The notes beneath the pieces were generated by a model that was given only the letters and a program-made list of their open reading frames with translations, did no database searches and was not told the DNA's origin. From positions 3,189,001 to 3,253,000 of the forward strand of contig NC_051094.1 of assembly GCF_901709675.1 (NCBI RefSeq): a stretch of 64,000 nt of DNA. The letters run 5' to 3'. Shown here in pieces: positions 56,834-64,000 of the stretch. This DNA comes from Syngnathus acus. Lineage: Eukaryota > Chordata > Actinopteri > Syngnathiformes > Syngnathidae. How positions within the stretch are numbered: position 1 is the first letter of the stretch; every line of letters begins with the position of its first letter. A program made the position numbers and the translations under genes.

Positions 56834-59580
56834 TTATTGCTGTCGTTTCCTCTCTGACTCCAAATAGAAACTCTCAAAGGCTTCTTCGATCTCCGGATCC
56901 ATCTCGTCGTCAAAGTCGTATCTGTGAACGCAGCACGAGACGTTTTTTTCCCCCCCCCCAGAATTACACGCAGAATTGTTGTGAAAAGGGTTCGGGGACT
57001 CGGGAGCGACGAGAAGAAAAACGACTTACTCATCATCTTCAGTTTCATTTTCCCCACCGAAATCATGGAAGTAGTCTTGCTTTTCCATGAGCTCCTGGTA
57101 TTTCTCGGCATATTCTGTGGAAGCAAAATAATCCCATTTAGAAGGAGAAACGTTTTCCTCCTACTTTACAGAGGGAACACAGTGAGTCAAGTAAGAAGAA
57201 GAAAAAAAAAAAAGCTCAGGTTTAGCATCGAGCGATCGGACAGTCTTACCTGGGTCTGCAGCTGTAAAAGGAGTTCCGTCCTCTGTGTAGAAAGTGGGCT
57301 CATTCTATCGGAGAAGAAAGAAAGAAAAAAAAGCAGCGTTAATAACCAACAAATGAAGAATGAAGAGATGTCCCGCCCACGCCACATTCACCATGAAGTA
57401 GTTGGGGTCGTTGTCGGGCGTAGCATTGCTGCTCACAGCGGCGCACACTCTCCCCCAGTCACTGGAGCGCAGCTCCACCAGCTTTAGAAGCATTTGCCGC
57501 ACATCCCTGAGACGGAAAGTAGACTTGCTCACGTTGACGCAACGTGTCCAGCGGCTTACAAGCACACACCTACTGCACGTGGCATCCAGTACAATGGTTT
57601 CTATCCTCTGGATCAGCGCGTCCATGAACGTCGTCTTGCCTTGTTCTTTCCACGCGTCGTCCAAGGCGGAGCCGGTCAGCTGCAAAGTGTTGACAAAGAA
57701 ACCGGCACATTCCAGCAATTGCTCAACGGGATCACGCCGAGTCATTAAAGCTTTCCAAACCTTGAGCAATTTGACAGCACAGATGATGTTTGCGTCCACT
57801 GGATTGGAGAGCAGCGAGTTCAACAGGTCTTTCAATGCCAGCAGGAGGACGTTGGCTCGAGTTACACTTCCGTTGCCACTCTTCAGCTGGACACAAACAC
57901 ATTGAGCGAGAGGCCTTTGCGCACATGACGCTACACGCTGCCATCTCGTTGATCGACTTTTTACCTCCAGATGAAGGTAGAGCTCACCAAGAAAGAGCGC
58001 AAATGCGTGGAACTTTTTCTGTGTTTCAGGGTCTCCTTGCACAGCGACATCTCTCTGCATAAATTCTTTTTGACACCTGCAACACGCAACGCTTTGTTGT
58101 TGTGTGGTGAGGGGGAAAAAAACAGAACTACCGGGAACTGTATAATACAAGGGAATTTTACTTTTGCAGGAGCAGCTGGCGAAAGTTACCGCCGGGTGGG
58201 CTGAGGTTGAGATGATGGGACAGATAGTTGCAAAGTCGTGCGCCCGTGTAAGCGAAGTTGGGGATGGCGGTGGACTGCAATGAAAACATTTCGTGACAAT
58301 TCCCAGAGCACAAGCGTGTGTTTTGCACATAATGCATGCATTGGATTATTATTGTTTTTTTTGTTTTACAAACACAGGCAATAAGTATTAGAAGATAGAA
58401 TATCAGAAATATGATAAAGAAAGAGCCATACCTCTGTGTAGATCAACTCCACCAGTTCTGCCAACAACTGCACGGTCGTAACATACGAATTAAGCACGCT
58501 AGTTATGTGTTCAACGTCCGACTCAAACATTCCCGGCGAGGAGCTCAGGTGGCATAGGAAATCCCGCACCATGTCAGCCAAGGTCGGAGCACTGCAAGTG
58601 TCATCATTGTCCTCATAGAAAGCCTGGACATTGACAGGAAAAAGGCAAAACAAGAGAATCATCTTTTTGACACTGTTTTAAATGGGAAAGAAAAGAATGG
58701 CCTGATTATGCTGCTCACGTCATTTTGGTACCCAGCGGTTGGGACAAACTCTGGAGCGCTGGCAGAGAGCTTGGACGACTCAACCAAGGAATTGAAATGA
58801 TGACTCCCCACAGACACTGAAGGGCTGATGGCATTGTGTTGATCTGTGTTCTGTCTTTTACTGTCTGAAAGTAGAGGAAGGAAAATTGGCAACAAAAGTA
58901 TCAAGCGCTTACACGAGATCTCATGGTTACCTCAGGAATTGTCTCTTTTTTTTTTAATACAGCGGGTAGGATGTCGGACTGAGAGTGATTTCATAATACT
59001 GGTCACGTGATCACAACACCTAAGTGCCACAGTAAACCTTCGTTTTAAGTTTTACTTCGATGTTTCATCTTTAAACGGGGCTCATGTAGAAATCGACAAA
59101 CGAGTATTTTTAACTTGTCCCCACGTCCGACATAAAAATCCTAAATTAGCACCAATTCGAGGTTATTTTTGTTTTGCGCTCACGACGACACTTCCACATT
59201 TAGTGGTGGAGTAGCCGTTAGCCTTTTAGTGAAGTGGGGTGCGTTTAAATATGTTAGATGACGCACTTTGGCCTACAGTAACCTTCCAAAACAAGCGCAA
59301 GTTAGCATGGCTTGAAATATGAAAGCTAAACGCTAGCTAGCGTTAGCCATCGGTCAGTTTGTTCCTTACCTCCACTAACACCTGCAGCGCCATTTTCAGT
59401 AGCCGTGCTAACGTTGCAATCCCCGGGAGCTGGATATGATCGAGGCTGTCTCAAAGGTTCCCTTTGGTTAAAAATTGTCAAGCGACTGTCGCTGTCCCAA
59501 CCTGAACTCTGGAGTGCAGCGTCTGCTGGAAGATTTCGGCTTCTCCCAGCTCCGGGAGCTCGATTAAAATTCTCGTTCAT
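56834..59580 (-). CDS. paip1: Polyadenylate-binding protein-interacting protein 1
   Basis: Eleven coding exons on the minus strand: 59370-59580, 58719-58864, 58432-58623, 58162-58274, 57965-58076, 57761-57886, 57570-57679, 57392-57506, 57250-57304, 57030-57114 and 56834-56921. They total 1353 nt, 450 aa (human 479). The start at 59580 gives MNENFNRAPGAGRSRN, as in the human N-terminus. PAM2 motif SKLSASAPEFVPTAGY at about 101-116 (binds the PABC domain of PABP); MIF4G domain from about 130 to 340 with NYLSHHL, FRQLLLQ, KKFHAFALFLGELYLHLE and MLLKLVELRSSDWGRV (binds eIF4A/eIF3); and the acidic PAM1-type end DDEMDPEIEEAFESFYLESE (binds PABP RRMs). It is a cytoplasmic factor that stabilises the closed-loop mRNA and stimulates translation. 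Confidence 0.97.
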
Positions 59581-62057
59581 GACCCACTTGTTTGTTTTGG
59601 TTTTTCAGTTTCGTCGCTGAGAAGAAAACATCTAAAGAAAATGAAGAAAGTCCGTTTTTCCTAAAAATAAAACCCAAATCCTGGTGGTTTAGAAACGCCA
59701 ATTCCTTCGGTTAGATCATGTTGGCGTTTAGGACATTATTAACTTTTTGGGCCACTTCCTGACAACAACAAAAAACAGAGGGGTTTTAATATTAGAGGAC
59801 GAATTGCCGTCACCTAGCGGTGTGGAGTGGAAGTTCACGTCCAAATGAAAAGTTCAAAGGCCGAGGAACGCCCTTATGACAAAATCAGTTATAGTTTCAA
59901 AACATTTTCCACCATCAATGGGACGTAATAATGTAATCCTTTTCATCGAAACATAGCATCATTCTCAACACACATAAATTAGGTAAAAAGGTCAAGCAAA
60001 AAATCACTCAAATATTACAGTAAATGCCCAATGGCAACACTAAATACAAAAATCAAACATTTTTCTTGCCCAGCAAAACAATAGCAAGCAAAATGAAATA
60101 AAAAAAAATTTCTCACTACAATATCTGGTATTTGCTTCATATATATAAAACTCTTGAATCTTGAATATGGGTAAAATAAGTGTTCAAATAGTTTTTTTTT
60201 TTTTTTTTTGCAGCAGCAGCAAATGTACGATCAATACAGAATTGTCTATGTGACATTGTTCATTGTGATGCAGCCTAACTAATTTTCACCCCAAAGAATA
60301 TATTCGGAAGCGCCTCTCCCACCTCGAGCTCATTCGGTAGCGGCGCGTTGCAAACATGTGCTGCACCAGACTTCTCAGTGTAAGTATTCATTAGTTGTTT
60401 TCAGCCTGCAGCCATTTTCCACTTGTTTCCCAAAGCTGGATCGCATTATGCCCCAATGAATTCCCGCGCCTGAATGTGAGGACCTACTTTGATAAAAGAT
60501 TGCCACGGCTATTTTCTCTCATTGCTGTCCCCCATATGTCAGTGTCCTGGAGGAAGTTGGAATACTTTCAAGTGTCGGGGGGACTGCACATGATGACAAA
60601 CGACACTGGTGCTAATGATGGAGGAGGAGTCGGGCACAAGTGTGTTTGCTGATGGGCCGTGTTCCTTACAAGGCCACTATTCATTAGCTCCATTTAGGCT
60701 ATTTCCCTGGTGTCCCATTATATAGTAAAGAGCCATTAGGAATGAATTACAGAAAATTCAAGGCTAATCTGTGGTTGACTTTCCATCCAGGGGTCCAAAG
60801 ACTTCTCTTTGTTAACCCAAATGATCTCGGATTTCGTAATGTCAACTATATTGTCTGATACAGTAAATGTCACTGGAGGAATGCATGGCAGCAGTTCTCA
60901 TTCCACAAAGGTAGGTGGTCTCTCACTGAGAGCTTGTGAATGTTTTGCAAATGTAATTAGGTCATTTGGTTTATTTTTTGGTCAGGGTTAAGTAAAGGTT
61001 GCAAAGACTTTTGCAAACAGTCCGTCCCTCCCTCCATCCATCCATCCATCCATCCATCCATAGAGAAATGTCAGTCTCAGGGTCAACAGTTGAGAACGAC
61101 TTCTTTATATTGTGCCAGAGTTCCTGAGATACACCAAGATAGATATCCGTCGGGACAGGATAAAAGGACACGAGGTCCGGAAGCTTGCGGCGTTAATGTT
61201 CTCCCCGCCCGCCCGCACTCATTTGGTGTGGCATCATCTGTCACTGATTAGCACGCTTGTGCCTGATGACTTAAGGAAGTGGGTGGTCAGGCGTAGGTCA
61301 TGTTGTTCCTCTTCTAGGTTCTTCTAAATTCATATTTTCAGCAGGTGCTTCAGTGTCGATGCTCACCTCGGGTGTGGTCGACTCCAATTCAGTTCCGCCT
61401 GCTGTATCAGCGTAGCGTACTCCCCCTCCCCCCTGTCTTGTCTTTATGTTTCCGCTCGGTTTGGGAGATAATCAGAGCAATGGTTGCCACATGCATCAGC
61501 CAGCCTTCAGTCATTAATGCTTGCCTTGTCAGCCATGCAGATAAGGACTCGCATACCGTGAAGCCAAACACTCACAAAAGCCAAGAGTGTGCGGTCAACA
61601 CAACAGATGGAGAGGAGAAAAACTCGATTTTATTTCCACTTGATAAAGATCCTATAAAAAAAAAAAAAAAGAAGTAAAGATTGCCAAGGAATGCTCACAT
61701 TGTAAGTGTTCCCATCCAGTTAAATAATCACAAAATAAATAAATCGGTAGAGTGGAGGTGTTGAACATTTGCTTTGTTGCGTTCTCTCATGATAAACGGG
61801 ACAGCCGCTTGTCTGCATCTACGCTCGCTGGGAGAGTTTATATTATATTATTTCATTTGCCATTTAGCTCCTGTTTGGCACAGAAATAAGATAAATATTG
61901 CATCCTGTGCCACAAACACACCCTCCTCTCTAAAATAAAGTACACAATCCCGGTTGTTTGTCAGTGTTAGTGCCTTACTTCTAAAAAAAAAAAAAAAAAA
62001 AGTCCAAGTAAGTCTTCACCTTCAGGAGAGGAACGTCTCTTTTCACCAGTGCTGCAT
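59581..62057. other. paip1-fgf10 intergenic DNA
   Basis: No gene is recognised. It should contain the paip1 promoter (just right of 59580) and the fgf10 3'UTR (left of 62058). Stretches at about 60395-60760 are non-repetitive and look like possible conserved regulatory DNA. A (CATC)n tract is at 61032-61062, and poly(A/T) runs are at 60191-60211 and 61656-61671. A minus-strand AATAAA at 61629-61634 could end the fgf10 transcript. Confidence 0.5.
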
Positions 62058-62463
62058 TCACGCCATGATTGGAAGGAAGTGGGTGACCGTGTTTTTCCTG
62101 CGAGTTCTTTTGCCTCGCACGGGCCTCCCATGGATGTTCAGACCCACAAACATCTGCCGCTTCTTGTTCTTCCACTCGGCCGACGCGTATGTGTTGTAGC
62201 CGTTTTCTTCGATGCGCTCCTTTAGGGTGCAGTCGATGCCAAACTCCCTCTTAAAATAAAAATAAAAAATCATTTAAAAAAAAAAAAAAAAGATTTTTCA
62301 TTTTAAATTTTTTTTTAAAAAATAAGTTCAGGATGATGTGTCGAGACAAAAGCTCTCACCGCGCCGTAGAGCTCTCCCTTCCTGCTGATTGCCAGATAGT
62401 AGTTGCTGTGCAGCCCTTTGATAGCCACCACTCCCACGTCCACCGATGTGATTTCCAGAATAC
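62058..62463 (-). CDS. fgf10: Fibroblast growth factor 10, last two coding exons (partial gene)
   Basis: Two exons on the minus strand, 62360-62463 and 62058-62249 (stop 62058-62060), give the C-terminal 97 or so residues. The first reads [16 protein letters not shown] then [15 protein letters not shown]; the second has [34 protein letters not shown] and KRTRRKN, ending HFLPIMA. This is the beta-trefoil core with the heparin-binding basic loop. [13 protein letters not shown] and the RRKNTxxHFLP ending favour FGF10 over FGF7 and FGF22. FGF10 is a secreted FGFR2b ligand acting in fin/limb bud and organ outgrowth. Exon 1 (signal peptide) is not within the 1.5 kb to the window edge. The fish paralogue (a or b) cannot be decided. 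Confidence 0.92.
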
Positions 62464-64000
62464 CTGCAAAACAGTAAGAAGCATTCCGTTCATACGCGTG
62501 TGTGTGTGTTTGTGTGTGTGAGAGAGACAATACCCAGATGTAAACGTGTTAAGTCTTTTCCTGCTGCAGATAAGAGAACAATGATCACCGTCTGTCACTT
62601 GTGTCATTCACTCCTCTTGCATTGTGTGCACATCAACCAAAGTATGATTACAATTAGAAAGCCCTACACCAAGAGAACACAAAATGAGAGACGTTTCCAA
62701 TTAGAGCGCCTCGTTGTCGCCGGTGAGTGCATGCAAAGACGGAAGAACGACTAGGAGGGGGAAAAAATGTCTTCACAATGATGCCTTAAGTGGATGTGGG
62801 GACTGTGTTGGACTGGTGGTGATCGTCGGGCATTCAATGTTTGTAATCGGGAAGTGTCTGTCTGGAGGTCCCGTGATTGTCTCCTTCACTACTTGCATCC
62901 TCGCATGGGGAGACAAACGTCACGTCTTGACACCCTTTGATCAACACCACTCTTCTGTCTGATCACTGCTTCCGTCTACACCCTGTTCCGGATGTGAGCG
63001 GAGCACGCAGGTGTGTCCCAAAAGAAAAGCATAAAAAGCACGACGAGTTCTCTCCTTGTCCGCGAGGTCGTGACTGTATCAATTTCGAGTTCAAACGGTG
63101 GCACCTCAGGGCGATGAGGTCTGAAGCGGCGAGGCGGCGGCAGCGGGGACTGTGACACATCGGCCATTGAAGATCTGAGAGGAGCCGATTTCTGTGCGCT
63201 GATCAGGTGTCTGGGATGAAGTGAGGATGTAAGACAATCTACGAGCGGCTCTGGCCGCTCCGTAAACATGGCAGGGATGAAAAGCCGGAGAACAGAGGAT
63301 GACAGTGAGACCGGGGGGGTGGGGATTAGAAAAGGCTGCGATGATCACTGATCAAAGTCGGCCACCGGAGGCAGGGGCGAGACAGCTTGGATAAAGGAGC
63401 CACTGGCTCACACGCACAAAATGTGCCCGAGTAGGTGGATATATACGCTCGGCCTCGCTTACAATTGATGCCAGAGCTGCTGTGACTGACGTACGTCATA
63501 CTGAAAGCTTCGTCTCATGTCGCTAAAATTCATAAAGTCAGCTCAAATGAAAGCATTCACAGTCAGCTGTCTTAGCGTCATCAAAACGGAAGCAAGCACA
63601 CAAAATGTGAATGTAAAAAAAAAAAAACACATAAAACTGACCTGTGACGAAAAAAAGTACTTTTCACGACAAAAGTTACCCCAATGTGTGACTATTGAAA
63701 ATTGTAATTGCAATATCTCTGGTTTTAAAAGATAAAGACAATTTGTATTTTTAGTAATGACACAAAGTTGATGCAAAATTTGTATTTGCAGGCCGCATGT
63801 GGCGGGCCGTATCTGGCCCCCAGGCTTTGACTTTGACACCTATGATTTCGATCGTGCATGTGTATCAGATGAAGCAGCTATGTGGATGTAAAATGCGGCA
63901 ACACGGCTCGCTCAGCTAATGCTCAAAAACTGCAAATGATGCGTTGGCTGAGGATCGGATGCATTTTTTCCCCAAAGATACGAGAAGGCGTGCGCTTTGC
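62464..64000 (-). other. fgf10: fgf10 intron 1 (partial)
   Basis: Intronic DNA upstream of the second-last fgf10 coding exon. No RHVRSYNHLQ-type exon 1 is seen, so it lies beyond the right edge. Near 63785-63842 a repeat end reads GGCGGGCCGTATCTGGCCCC then CTTTGACTTTGACACC, the mirror of the element at 16300. Confidence 0.7.
63785..63842. mobile_element. End of a hAT/MITE-like short element
   Basis: GGGCCGTATCTGGCCCCCAG followed by TTTGACTTTGACACC is the reverse-oriented counterpart of the element end near 16310. The other end was not found within the window. Confidence 0.45.

Noticed and set aside
62464-64000. fgf10 exon 1 within the window
   Set aside because: None of the minus-strand frames shows the signal peptide or the RxVRSYxHLQGDVRWR block; exon 1 must lie beyond 64000.

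Overview
This is vertebrate nuclear DNA, almost certainly from a teleost fish with a compact genome. The genes are intron-rich with short GT-AG introns, the repeats are typical of fish (hAT-like foldback elements, L2/CR1-like LINE remnants, many long microsatellites), and the gene order matches human 5q11.2 (ARL15-NDUFS4-FST-ITGA2) joined to 5p12 (PAIP1-FGF10). I cannot name the species. There is no bacterial, organellar or CRISPR material.

Layout: (1) 1-695, the last coding exon of arl15 (+), followed by about 10 kb of non-coding DNA. This holds the likely arl15 3'UTR, a nuclear-receptor half-site cluster and a 1.8 kb hAT-like element with nested hairpins. (2) 10678-20881, ndufs4 (-), complete in 5 exons. 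(3) 22428-27745, fst, follistatin (-), complete in 6 exons. (4) 30874-39024, itga2, integrin alpha-2 (-), complete in 30 exons. (5) 39025-44302, repeat-rich spacer. (6) 44303-54695, a 32-exon secreted multi-C-type-lectin gene (+) with signal peptide, six CTLDs made by duplication of a three-CTLD block, an LCCL domain, a seventh CTLD and no membrane anchor. (7) 56834-59580, paip1 (-), complete in 11 exons. (8) 62058-62463, the last two coding exons of fgf10 (-); exon 1 lies beyond the right edge. Exon borders were set by hand from splice consensus, reading phase and family knowledge, and every complete gene reads through in frame.

The genes do not form one pathway. arl15, ndufs4 (complex I), fst (activin/BMP antagonist), itga2 (collagen receptor), paip1 (translation factor) and fgf10 (limb and organ growth factor) are conserved single-copy neighbours. 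The accessory part is the lectin gene. It sits between itga2 and paip1, where the human map has ITGA1/PELO and the centromere, it is built from internally duplicated DNA, and two near-identical 360-bp direct repeats bracket it. mocs2, which lies between FST and ITGA2 in human, is not visible here. The lectin gene is the best candidate for something not yet described.
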